From positions 1 to 10,623 of the forward strand of contig JBEKIF010000107.1 in NCBI GenBank assembly GCA_050011895.1: 10,623 bases of DNA, read 5' to 3'. Both the position numbers and the translations under genes were made by a program. Shown piece after piece: positions 1 to 7,400 of the stretch (position 1 is its first letter; every line of letters begins with the position of its first letter). This stretch comes from DATBGO01 sp050011895 (lineage in GTDB: Bacteria > Actinomycetota > Actinomycetes > Streptosporangiales > Streptosporangiaceae). The notes under the pieces are model-generated. The model made no database searches. It had not been told where the DNA came from and was given only the letters and a program-made list of their open reading frames with translations.

Positions 1-97
1 CCCTGGCCGGCTCATTACGTGATCTGGCTGGCTGTGCCGAATGGCTTCGGGGTCGGCGCATGATCGGCTCCGCGCGAGCGCTGCGGCCGGGGCGGAT

Positions 98-126
98 TTG
101 CCTGGCGCGAGGGAAGACCCTACAGT
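98..126 (+). promoter_or_regulatory. Likely promoter of the initiator tRNA gene
   Basis: A TTGCCT box at 98-103 and a TACAGT box at 121-126 are separated by exactly 17 bases, a good fit to a housekeeping sigma-70-type promoter. Transcription would begin near 133, leaving a leader of about 8 bases before the tRNA at 141. The -35 half matches consensus only in its TTG. The right-hand partial tRNA copy at 8241 has no comparable promoter. Confidence 0.6.
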
Positions 127-140
127 GATAGTGCCATCGA

Positions 141-217
141 CGCGGGGTGGAGCAGTTCGGTAGCTCGCTGGGCTCATAACCCAGAGGTCGCAGGTTCAAA
201 TCCTGCCCCCGCTACCA
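141..217 (+). tRNA. tRNA-fMet (initiator, anticodon CAT)
   Basis: This is a complete 77-base cloverleaf with an encoded CCA end. The acceptor stem is 141-147 with 207-213, the D stem 150-153 with 163-166, the anticodon stem 168-172 with 180-184, the CAT anticodon 175-177 and the T stem 190-194 with 202-206. Three initiator hallmarks are visible: position 1 is unpaired (C141 opposite T213), three consecutive G:C pairs close the anticodon stem (170-172 with 180-182), and an A:T pair sits at the 11:24 position (151 with 165). It therefore carries formyl-methionine to the ribosomal P site rather than serving elongation. A promoter lies just upstream and a hairpin just downstream, so it appears to be a single-gene transcript. 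A broken second copy of its 3' part lies at 8241-8292. Confidence 0.97.
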
Positions 218-345
218 GGAAGTGCAGGTCAGAGGCCCGATTGCCAGACGGCAACCGGGTCTCTTGATCGTTAGTCCGCAGCTCGTCCGTGGGATTGGGC
301 CCTTGAGCGCGGCAGAAGGCACGCGGGACTGGCACGGATCGGCAT
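167..345 (+). repeat. Left copy of a tRNA-flank direct repeat (partner at 8241-8425)
   Basis: The segment from the tRNA anticodon stem through the terminator and on to about 314 aligns colinearly with 8241-8390. In the stretch outside the tRNA and hairpin (274-314 against 8350-8390), 37 of 41 bases agree. Weaker similarity continues to about 345 against 8425. The two copies bracket about 8 kb. Confidence 0.85.
231..264 (+). terminator. Hairpin terminator of the tRNA-fMet gene
   Basis: Bases 231-245 pair with 250-264 around an AGAC loop: 14 pairs in all (one G-T wobble) and one A-C mismatch (240/255). It starts 14 bases after the tRNA end. No long T tract follows, only CTCTTG. The homologous hairpin in the right-hand copy (8309-8337) is followed by TTTT, so the left copy may have lost its T tract or may rely on the longer stem. 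Confidence 0.6.
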
Positions 346-643
346 AGCTCTTAAGTCGCGTGGCCGACTGCGGTCGTGGTGTGCAGCCCACGCCGGCCGC
401 AGGGCACGGCCCTTAGGCCGGCTGTGGTGACCTTTGGCCCTGGCCGCGGCGCTGGGCCGTGCCGAGCGTGGGTAGTGGCGGCATTGCGCCAGTCTGCGGT
501 GGTGCTGCCTGGCCTGGCGGGTTCCGGATGTGTCTGCGCGGTAGCAGCCCCCCGGGGTGTCAGGACCGGGACCGGACGCGTGGTCACGGCCCGCCGGTAA
601 ATGTCGGCACCGGTCCCGGGCCGATGGAAGGGAGGACCTTCCG
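265..643. other. Intergenic region without a recognisable gene
   Basis: The first part, to about 345, is the left copy of the sequence duplicated at 8341-8425. The rest is very GC-rich and stays open in several frames on both strands, but the candidate peptides are low-complexity and rich in Arg, Pro and Ala, and none shows a familiar motif. The only clear signal is a strong ribosome binding site at its 3' end for the gene starting at 644. I could not locate a convincing promoter for that gene. Confidence 0.5.
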
Positions 644-1489
644 ATGAATACCTCCATTACTCACTCGTTATCCGTCGTCGCGGCGGTCGGCGCGCTGGCC
701 GTGCTGGGCCTGGCCGGGACCGGGCCGGCCGGCGCAGCGGCGAGGCCGGCGACGGCGGCGAAGCCGCCTCATCCGGTGACCGCCTACGTGGCCAACTCCG
801 GCGGGAACAGGGTGACCGCGATCAACACCGTCACCAACAAGGCCGGCACAGGAATCAAGGTCGGGGCAGCGCCCGGCCAGATCGCGATCACGCCGAACGG
901 GAAGACCGCCTACATCCTTACCGGCGGTTCGGTCGTCCCGATCGACACCGCCACCAACACCGCGCTCAAGCCCATCAAGGACACGGGCGGCCCCGGATAC
1001 ATCGCGATCACCCCGAACGGCAAGACCGCCTACGTCTCCTACTGCTGCTATAACCAGTCCAGCGACAAGTTGACCCCGATCCGGACGGCCACCAACACCG
1101 CGCTCAAGCCGATCACGTGGAAGCCGGGGACGGTCTACGGCGCCAGTCCCATCGTGATCACGCCGAACGGGAAGACCGCCTATGTGGCCAGCACCGCGGG
1201 TACGGTGACCCCGGTCAACCTCACCACCAGCAAGGTCGGCAAGCCGATCACCTTCGGGAAAGTCGCCGAAGACGGTAACGCGTACATCGCGATCACCCCG
1301 AACGGGAAGACCGTCTACGTCGCCGAGAGCAGCCCTTACCAGCCTGGGGACACGGTGACCCCGATCAGCACCGCCACCAACAAGGCCGGCAAGGCGATCA
1401 AGGTCGGGGAATCGCCCGTCGCCATCGCGATCACCCCGAACGGGAAGACCGCCTACGTCGCCAGCACCGGTTCGGGCCCGGGTGGCTGA
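644..1489 (+). CDS. Secreted YVTN-type beta-propeller protein, 5' part, cut by an in-frame TGA
   Basis: The encoded 281 residues begin with a signal peptide: a short polar start, then a hydrophobic run to about residue 24, then an AGAAA-like cleavage region. A series of 40-50 residue units follows, each carrying the signature ITPNGKTAYV and then a strand like TVTPISTATNKAG. This is the YVTN/YncE-like beta-propeller family, whose members are extracellular or periplasmic and mostly of unknown ligand. The ATG at 644 was chosen over an upstream in-frame start at 557 because GGGAGG (630-635) lies 8 bases before it and the signal peptide begins there. Reading stops at TGA 1487-1489 in the middle of a blade. 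The same frame then stays open to 1942 and encodes further blades, so this is probably the front of a roughly 432-residue protein. The fragment may be secreted but would lack about three blades. Confidence 0.8.
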   Translation: MNTSITHSLSVVAAVGALAVLGLAGTGPAGAAARPATAAKPPHPVTAYVANSGGNRVTAINTVTNKAGTGIKVGAAPGQIAITPNGKTAYILTGGSVVPIDTATNTALKPIKDTGGPGYIAITPNGKTAYVSYCCYNQSSDKLTPIRTATNTALKPITWKPGTVYGASPIVITPNGKTAYVASTAGTVTPVNLTTSKVGKPITFGKVAEDGNAYIAITPNGKTVYVAESSPYQPGDTVTPISTATNKAGKAIKVGESPVAIAITPNGKTAYVASTGSGPGG

Positions 1490-1942
1490 GTACAGCCCGG
1501 AGATTGCGGGCCGGCACCTGCCGCTGCCCGCGCCGCGAGTTCCGGCCCGGCCACGGTGACCCCGATCAGCACCGCCACTAACAAGGTCGGCAAGGCAATC
1601 AAGCTAGGGCCCACCGCCAGCTCAGTCCGCGTCGCGATCACTCCGAACAGCAAAACCGCCTACGTCCTCTACGACTACTACGTGGCCCAGACCTCGCACA
1701 GCTACCTGATCCCGGTCCGCACCGCCAGCAACACGGTGCTCGCGCCGGTCAAGGCCGGGAGTTACCTCAATAGCATCGCGATCACCCCGAACGGCAAGAC
1801 CGCCTACGTGACCAGCGACCGCTACGGCAGCCAGGGACAGGTTTACCGCGGCTACGTCATCCCGGTCAGCACCACCACCAACAAGGCCGGGACGGCGATC
1901 AAAGTAGGAAGCGATCCCGGCGCCATCGCGATCACGCCATAA
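881..1942 (+). repeat. In-gene direct repeats encoding propeller blades (ITPNGKTAYV units)
   Basis: A conserved 36-base block encoding (A/V)ITPNGKTAYV-like residues recurs at about 881, 1001, 1151, 1286, 1424, 1631 and 1775, and its first half recurs at 1925. Spacings are 120, 150, 135, 138, 207, 144 and 150 bases. The 207-base spacing is the outlier and contains the TGA. The blocks are nearly identical at the DNA level, including codon choice, which suggests recent duplication or gene conversion among blades and makes the gene prone to slippage and misassembly. Confidence 0.9.
1490..1942 (+). pseudogene. 3' part of the YVTN beta-propeller gene, separated by a stop codon
   Basis: The frame of the preceding gene continues without another stop to TAA at 1940-1942. 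It encodes two more complete ITPN(G/S)KTAYV blades and ends abruptly at the AITP of what would be the next one. A GTG at 1556 could in principle start translation, but I see no ribosome binding site before it and the product would lack a signal peptide. I therefore read this as the disconnected tail of the same gene rather than a separate gene. The first stretch (about residues Cys-Gly-Pro to Ser-Gly-Pro-Ala, 1505-1552) has no counterpart in the other blades and looks like an in-frame insertion. A sequencing error at the TGA, with the whole gene intact, is the main alternative. Confidence 0.7.
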
Positions 1943-1952
1943 TGACCCGGCA

Positions 1953-1979
1953 GCCGGGGCCGCGCCGACCGGCCCCGGC
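1953..1979 (+). terminator. Strong GC hairpin after the propeller gene
   Basis: Bases 1953-1962 (GCCGGGGCCG) pair perfectly with 1970-1979 around a 7-base loop, giving ten G:C pairs only 10 bases after the TAA. There is no T tract. Such T-less hairpins are common candidates for termination in high-GC actinomycetes. Its position right after a stop codon supports that role. Confidence 0.6.
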
Positions 1980-2410
1980 CACCCGGCGGCAGGTTCCGGA
2001 CCCGCGGGCCGATGCACTCGCACCGGCCATCACCCAGACCACCGCCGGCAGCGCCCTGCCGGGACGCCGCACGGAGACAGACGCAGGACCAGGACCCAGC
2101 TGCCCGCCGCCAGCTGGAAACGGCACTGGCCCGCCCGAGCCTGCCTGCCCGCCCCAGGCTCGCCGGCGATCACTCCCTATGCCCGGGCGTCACACCACAT
2201 GATCACGCTTGGGCGCCGGCGAACCACACGCTCCCGCCGGCCGGTGCGCCCGCAGGACCAGCCGGAATGGCCGCTCGCGCCGCGTGCCGTCGGCGTCCGG
2301 GCGGCCAGCCAGACCCGGCAGTTCAACGGCGCCATGAGATAACGCCAGCCACCACCGAGAACGCCAAGAAAGAGAAGACATCCGCTGGCAGACCAACAAG
2401 GAGTCTCGCC
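1980..2410. other. Intergenic region without a recognisable gene
   Basis: This stretch is GC- and proline-codon-rich and open in several frames, but it contains no recognised motif. The plus-strand frame of the next gene is open back to 2012, yet the residues before 2411 have no signal peptide or domain character, and a strong ribosome binding site marks 2411 as the start. The last 80 bases are richer in A (several AAGA and AGAAAG runs), as expected of a 5' leader. Confidence 0.45.
2398..2403 (+). promoter_or_regulatory. Ribosome binding site deciding the start at 2411
   Basis: AAGGAG at 2398-2403 lies 7 bases upstream of ATG 2411. It sets the start of the secreted protein well inside the longer open frame and directly before its signal peptide. 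Confidence 0.75.
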
Positions 2411-2929
2411 ATGAATCTGACATCCCGTCCGGGCCGGCGCCTCGCCGCCGCCCTCGCCCTCGCCTGCTCCGCCATCTTGCTCCCCGCAGCCGCGCTGGCC
2501 TCATCGGCAGCTGCGGGCACGCCAGCCCATCCCGCCGCGGCCGCGCTGCCCTCAGCCCGCCCCGCTGCCAGTGCTGCTGCCCGTCCCCAGCGGCGCCAGC
2601 TCGCCGTGACCACGCTGTCCAGTTTCAAGGTGGTGCTGACAGCCACCCGGTCACCGGGCACCGGGCCAGGCCCGAGCGCCACCGTTACTGCGGCCGGCTA
2701 CCGGCACACCTCGCGCGGCTGGAAACTGATCGCGATCAAGCGGGTCGGCGGGGCCCGCGGCTGGTCCTGGTACGCGACGGAAGTCTGCAGCCTCACGGTG
2801 ACCCAGCTCAAGCCGGGTCCACCATCCGGCTCGCCTGCCGCGGTGCAGTGGGACTCGATCACCGTGAGCCTGCTGTGGGGCCCGGCGATCGGATGCCTGC
2901 GGCCCTACACCAATCACTGGCGGCCATGA
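2411..2929 (+). CDS. Small secreted protein of unknown function
   Basis: I do not recognise the family. The 172-residue product starts with a classic Sec signal peptide: a basic start (PGRRLA), a hydrophobic run through about residue 28, and an ALA cleavage site near residue 30. A low-complexity Ala/Pro/Ser linker runs to about residue 57. The remaining 110 or so residues form a compact domain with alternating beta-like segments (SSFKVVLTA, SATVTAAGY, WKLIAIKRV, SITVSLLW), conserved-looking tryptophans, and just two cysteines, one in EVCSLTV and one in IGCLRPY, which could form a disulfide. An extracellular beta-sandwich-like fold is an inference. A ribosome binding site at 2398 supports the start. 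The gene ends 113 bases before the convergent cyclic-nucleotide-binding gene. No operon partner is evident. Confidence 0.8.
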   Translation: MNLTSRPGRRLAAALALACSAILLPAAALASSAAAGTPAHPAAAALPSARPAASAAARPQRRQLAVTTLSSFKVVLTATRSPGTGPGPSATVTAAGYRHTSRGWKLIAIKRVGGARGWSWYATEVCSLTVTQLKPGPPSGSPAAVQWDSITVSLLWGPAIGCLRPYTNHWRP

Positions 2930-2972
2930 TGACAATCGTCGTCCCGGGCCGGTGACCTCACGGTGCCGCCAA

Positions 2973-3009
2973 CGGCCTAGCGGCCAAACCCGGCGACGGC
3001 CACTAGCCG
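2973..3009. terminator. Possible bidirectional terminator between convergent genes
   Basis: The sequence 2973-2985 pairs with 2998-3009: GGCC with GGCC, CTAG with CTAG and CGG with CCG, with one mismatch (2981/3002), one bulged C (2976) and a 12-base loop. It lies between the stop at 2929 on the plus strand and the stop at 3043 on the minus strand, where a shared terminator would be expected. There is no T tract on either side, so confidence is moderate. Confidence 0.45.
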
Positions 3010-3042
3010 CCCGGAACACGATTGGCACCTACCTGGTTGAAG

Positions 3043-4044
3043 CTACTTCTGCTGATCTTCCCGATGGTGACCGACGGCGAGTTCGCGCAGGTCGTCGGGG
3101 GGCAGCGCGGCGGCTTGGTAGGAGACGAGACGGCAGTTGGTCAGGGCGCGCACAGTCGAGGTGCGCCGGCCTTGCTCGAGCGACGCGCGCTCGCCGAGGA
3201 CAACGCCCGGGCCGAGCTTGGCCAGTTCAGTGCCGCCGACCTCGATGGCGACCATGCCGTCAAGCACGAGGATGATTTCGTCCGCTGGTTCGCCTTCAGC
3301 GAGGATGACCGCGCCGGCCTTGGCCTTTGCGTGCCTGGGTTGCGGGCCGCCGCCGCGCATGATGGCCAGGGACAGGCGCCGTTCCAGGGGGGTCTCGGCT
3401 TCCGCCGCGAGCACGGCGTTTTCCTGGCCGCTCCAGGGCGAACGCGCCAGGTCGGAGGTCCGGTACCAGGTCTTGAAGTCGATCAGGGCCGACTTCCCCA
3501 CCAGAGAGTGGTTGGGGTCGTAGATCCAGTGCCGGGGAAAGGAGCTAGCGCCGACGAGCTCGTGCCCAACCGAACCATCGGCATAAAGGGTTAGCGCCAG
3601 GGTCGTCCAGACGGTTGGCCCTTCGCTCTTCACGAAGGGCGCATCTTTGACCAGCCGCGGTGCGGGCATGCCGGCGCGGCCCCCGGCGGTCTGGATGAAC
3701 CGGACGAAGTCCTCACCGACAACCGGTTCCGGCCGCAGGTCCGGATAACCGACGGCCACTGCAAGGACCTGCATTTCCCCGAGGCGGATGAGGGTATTGG
3801 AGACCCGGCCGCCGCCATCTTGGCCGTAGCCGACGATCCTGCCGTCGTCCGCATCGATCCAGGCGTGCAAGTCGTTGCCGAACCGGGCGCCCTCCGGGCC
3901 GACCACGGTGTCAAGGTCTTTCCATTCATCCGGAGGAGGGTCGTCGTAATGCGTCACTCCCAGCTCGAAAGGGATCCTGGTCACACCGGCTATGGCTTCG
4001 GACGGGATCCACGAGATGCTGGTCACCGACGACTCAATACGCAT
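3043..4044 (-). CDS. Cyclic-nucleotide-binding domain protein with uncharacterised N-terminal domain
   Basis: The product has 333 residues. Residues about 235-312 form a CNB (cNMP-binding) domain: the strand pattern AGAVILAEGEPADEIILVLDG, then GVVLGERASLE and GRRTSTVRAL. In the phosphate-binding cassette the key Glu285 and Arg294 are both present, so cAMP or cGMP binding is plausible. Residues 1-230 match no domain I can name, but motifs such as PDLRPEP, FIQTAGGRAGMPAP and SSFPRHWIYD resemble an actinobacterial family of CNB proteins with this same N-terminus. There is no helix-turn-helix, so it is not a CRP-type regulator, and no signal peptide or membrane segment, so it is probably cytosolic. 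ATG 4044 is preceded by AGGAAGG (4052-4058). The start overlaps the upstream remnant ORF by 11 bases, which may couple their translation. It is divergent from the cyclase gene at 4417, a likely source of its ligand. Confidence 0.88.
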   Translation of the reverse strand: MRIESSVTSISWIPSEAIAGVTRIPFELGVTHYDDPPPDEWKDLDTVVGPEGARFGNDLHAWIDADDGRIVGYGQDGGGRVSNTLIRLGEMQVLAVAVGYPDLRPEPVVGEDFVRFIQTAGGRAGMPAPRLVKDAPFVKSEGPTVWTTLALTLYADGSVGHELVGASSFPRHWIYDPNHSLVGKSALIDFKTWYRTSDLARSPWSGQENAVLAAEAETPLERRLSLAIMRGGGPQPRHAKAKAGAVILAEGEPADEIILVLDGMVAIEVGGTELAKLGPGVVLGERASLEQGRRTSTVRALTNCRLVSYQAAALPPDDLRELAVGHHREDQQK

Positions 4045-4243
4045 AACAAATACTGCCTTCCTGTCTGGGCCTGGATCTCGAGACCGATGTCACGGACGGC
4101 GTCCCGGATGACACGGGGCACGAACCGCGCGCAGGGCCGTCAAACGAGGCGATGAAGCTGTCCCCCGCACCGTGGCCAAGGGACTGCCAAGCGATGTCAA
4201 CCTCGCCGGCCCTGGTGAATCGTGTCTCCGGCGTTTCAGCCAT
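4034..4243 (-). pseudogene. Collapsed remnant of an alpha/beta-hydrolase-adenylate cyclase gene
   Basis: Read on the minus strand from ATG 4243, the first residues (AETPETRFTRAGEVDIAWQ) match the typical start of actinobacterial proteins that fuse an alpha/beta hydrolase to a class III cyclase (usually ETRYA..GDVHIAYQ). After only about 28 residues the frame jumps to GDSFIASFDGPAR, which belongs to the middle of the cyclase domain of the same family (GDGFLATFDGPAR). A frameshift around 4113-4123 then moves the continuing homology, RVIRDAVRDIGLEIQA, into another frame down to about 4068. So a large internal deletion, a small frameshift and loss of the 3' end have all occurred. The original frame runs on to a TGA at 4034-4036 as a 69-codon ORF that overlaps the start of the CNB gene. 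The gene is dead as a cyclase but may still act as leader or translational coupler. Confidence 0.75.
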
Positions 4244-4416
4244 GCCGAAACCCCCGCCCTGCCGGTCCCGAGAGGGGGCAGCGCGCGCCGTCGCCACGTG
4301 AGTTCAGCGCTCCGGCGCTGCGTCCTCGCGAATTAACGTACACCTTCTCCCGTCATATCCACTGGCATCGCCACGAGGCGGCTGCCAACGTCGGCCAGGC
4401 CAGTTAGCATGGGCTG
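4244..4416. promoter_or_regulatory. Divergent intergenic region between the cyclase and the CNB gene
   Basis: This 173-base gap must contain the start signals for the cyclase gene to the right and for the remnant plus CNB gene to the left. A relatively AT-rich patch at 4330-4360 (GAATTAACGTACACC to CATATCC) is the best place for promoter elements, but I could not fix a pair of boxes with confidence. The remnant's ATG at 4243 is preceded on its strand by a GGGCGGGGG stretch that could serve as a ribosome binding site. Confidence 0.4.
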
Positions 4417-7400
4417 ATGTCGGGGTGCCTGGCATGCGGGGCGGGGAATGCGCCTGGAAAGCGCTTCTGCGGCGATTGCGGCGCTCCTCTTCCGGCCACG
4501 TGCTCCGCTTGCGGAGATCTGGTCGAGACGGGAAGGCGTTTCTGCGGCGGCTGCGGGGCACCGCTGGGCGCTGGCGCCGCGGCGCCTGGAGCCCCTTTAA
4601 CAGCGGTCCCGGAGGGCGCTCCGATTGAGCCAGCGCGGCCCTGGCCCGAGCGGCGCCAGGTGTCGGTGCTCTTTTGCGACCTCGTCGGCTTTACGCCTTT
4701 TGCGGAGCGCCGCGACCCCGAAGACGTACGGGAGGTGCTGTCTGGGTACTTCGCGCTGGCCAAGGCGGTTGTCGCACGCTACGGCGGGGTAGTCGAGAAG
4801 TTCATCGGTGACGCCGTGATGGCGGTCTGGGGCGCGCCGGTGACCCTGGAGGACGACGCCGAGCGGGCGGTGCGCGCCGGGTTGGAGCTCGTCTCCGCGG
4901 TTTCTGCGTATGGCAGCTCTGCCAGCGTCGAGCTCGCGGCGCGGGCTGGCGTGGCGACGGGGAGCGTGGCGACAGTCGAGCGGCCCGGAGAGGGGCTTGT
5001 CACCGGTGACCGCGTCAACACCGCGGCGCGCATACAGGCCACGGCACTGCCGGGGTGCTGCTACGTCGACGCTGCGACCAGGCGGCTCTCTGCGAGCGCC
5101 ATCGCCTTCGACGATGCAGGGAGCCACGCGCTAAAGGGCAAGTCCGCGCCCGAGCAGCTCTTCAGGGCTGTGCGCGTGATTTCCGGCGTGGGCGGCCACC
5201 AGAGCCCCGAAGGCCCTGAGGCCCCGCTGATCGGCCGTGACGTGGAGCTGCATGACCTGAAAGAGCTCTTCCACGTGACGGTCGAGCGGCGAAGCCCGCG
5301 CCTGGTAGTGATCTCTGGTCCGGCCGGCGTCGGCAAGTCCCGTCTCGGCTGGGAATTTGAGAAGTATGTCGACGGGATCGCCGAGACGGTGCTGTGGCAC
5401 CGTGGACGCTGCCTGTCGTATGGCGAGGGCGTCGCCTTCTGGCCACTTGCGGAGATCATCCGTCAGCGCCTCGGCATCGCCGAGGATGACCCCATCGACG
5501 TCGCGGGCGCCAAGCTCAACGAGGGTCTGGCGCATTTCGTCGCCGAGCGTGAGCGGGACTACGTCGGGGCGCGGCTGGCGCGTCTGCTGGCCGCCGAGAC
5601 CCCTGGCGAGCGCGGTACGACCCTTCCCCGCGAGGAGCTTTTTGCCGGCTGGCGTCTCTTCATCGAGCGCATGGCGGCGGTGGCCCCGGTGGTGTTGCTG
5701 ATCGAAAACGCCCAGCATGCCGACGAGAACCTTCTCGACTTCCTCGACCACCTCATCGACTGGATCCGCGAACTGCCGGTCTTCGTCCTGGTACTTGCGC
5801 GCGCTGAACTCAGCGAGAGAAGACCGGGCTTCGGAGCCGGGCGGAACCGCTGGATGATCTCGCTCGATCCGCTCGATCGAGCCTCGATGGGCCAGCTGAT
5901 CGAAGCGCTGGTGCCGGTCATGCCCGTCCCGGCGCGCCAGATGATCACCTCAAGGGCGCAGGGGATCCCGTTGTTCGCCGTCGAGATGCTCCTGTCGCTG
6001 ATCGATGCCAGCGTCGTCGTGGTGAAACAAGGCGGTTATCACCTGATTGGCGACCTCGACCAGGTCACGGTGCCCGACAGCCTGCACGCCCTGCTGGCCG
6101 CCCGCCTCGACGCTCTCGGCCCATCGGCACGGCGCCTCGTCGGCGTGGCCTCGGTGCTGGGCTCGACCTTTCCGCCTGAGGCGCTGATCGCCGTTTCAGG
6201 GCGCGAGGCCAGCGAGGTCCATGCGTCACTTGGTGTGCTGGTCCGGCGCAACGTACTCCAGGTTTCTGACGACCGGCGCTCGCCCCAGCGCGGCGACTAC
6301 CGCTTCTCGCAGGAGCTGCTCCGCCAAGTGGCTTACGAGACCCTCTCGCGGCGGGAGCGCAAGGCGCGTCACCTCGCGGTCGCGACGCATCTGCGCCAGG
6401 CATTCGCTACTGACGGCGAGGAGATTGCCGAGGTGATCGCCCGCCACTACCTCGACGCCCTCGGCGCAGAGCCCAACGACTCCGACGCCTCCGCAACCCG
6501 CGAACAGGCGCTCTTCATGCTGGTGCGGGCCGCCGAGCGCGCCCAGCGCATGGGCACGCCAGGGCGTGCGGCCGCGAGCTTCGCCGATGCCGCTGAGCTC
6601 GCCGTCACCGGCCGCGGCGATGACCCGAGCCCGGTCGGCGGCACCGGCAAATTGCCACCTGGCGCCGCGGCGCTGTGGGAACGGGCCGCGGGCGCCGACT
6701 TCGTCGCCGGCCAGCACGACCGGGCCGTCGAGCACGCCGCCGCCGCCCGGCGGTACTACCTCGAGCTCGGCGACGCCCGTAGCGCGGCACGCGTCCAGGT
6801 CGTTGCCGGGCGTGCGCTGCTGCAGGAGGGGCGCCACGTCCAGGCCAGGACGTACCTCGCCGGGGCGCTCGACGGGCTGCGCGGGGAACCCGATGCTGAC
6901 ACCGCGAAAGCGCTCGCTGGACTTGCCAACCTCGAGCTCTTCGACGGGAACGCGGACGACGGCGAACGGCTCGCCGCCGAGGCGCTCGCCATGGGCGAAG
7001 GCCTCGAGGTCGGCGACGGGCTGCTTGCCTGGCTGTTCCTGACCCAGGGAAACGCGCAGATCTATGCCAACTGGCTGGAAGAAGCAGCCTCGTCCTATCG
7101 CGAAGCTGCCCGCCTCGCTGAGCGCGCCGGCGAAGGCGTACTGCTCTGCACCGCGCTGGGCAACCTGTCCGATGCCATGAGCGGCTTCGATCCGGCCGCC
7201 GCGGCGGACGCGGCACGGGCTGCCGCCGAGCACGCCCGCCGGATGGGCGCGCGCCACTACCTCGGCGGGTGCGTCTGGAACTTGAGCATTGCCCTGCTCG
7301 AGCTCGGCGAGTGGGACGAAGTCACAGCTCTCCTCCAAGCAACGATCGACCAGGATGGCCTCGGCGACGACGAAGCGATCCGATGGGCCCAGGGGTGGCT

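Noticed and set aside
557..643. Upstream start of the propeller gene at 557
   Set aside because: It would bury the signal peptide behind 29 polar residues and lacks the GGGAGG site found before 644.
271..657. Minus-strand open frames at 271-657 and 8287-8640 that share a short peptide (RAQSHGRAAD)
   Set aside because: The shared peptide simply reflects the duplicated noncoding tRNA flank. The rest of the two frames is unrelated and has no motif.
1487..1510. Reading the in-frame TGA of the propeller gene as selenocysteine
   Set aside because: No convincing stem-loop sits immediately after the TGA, the surrounding residues are not a redox motif, and the family is not a selenoprotein family.
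881..1810. Spaced repeats as a CRISPR array
   Set aside because: The repeats encode protein blades in one frame, spacers vary from about 84 to 171 bases and are themselves related, and no cas genes are present.
2012..2410. Upstream extension of the secreted protein by about 133 residues
   Set aside because: The extension is Pro/Arg-rich without motif, and a strong ribosome binding site plus signal peptide place the start at 2411.
3022..3594. Plus-strand open frames across the CNB gene
   Set aside because: They lie antisense to a gene with clear CNB-domain homology and show no domain of their own.
6226..7338. Long minus-strand open frame opposite the cyclase gene
   Set aside because: It mirrors the GC-rich third positions of the plus-strand gene, has no recognised domain, and the plus strand clearly encodes the cyclase-ATPase protein.
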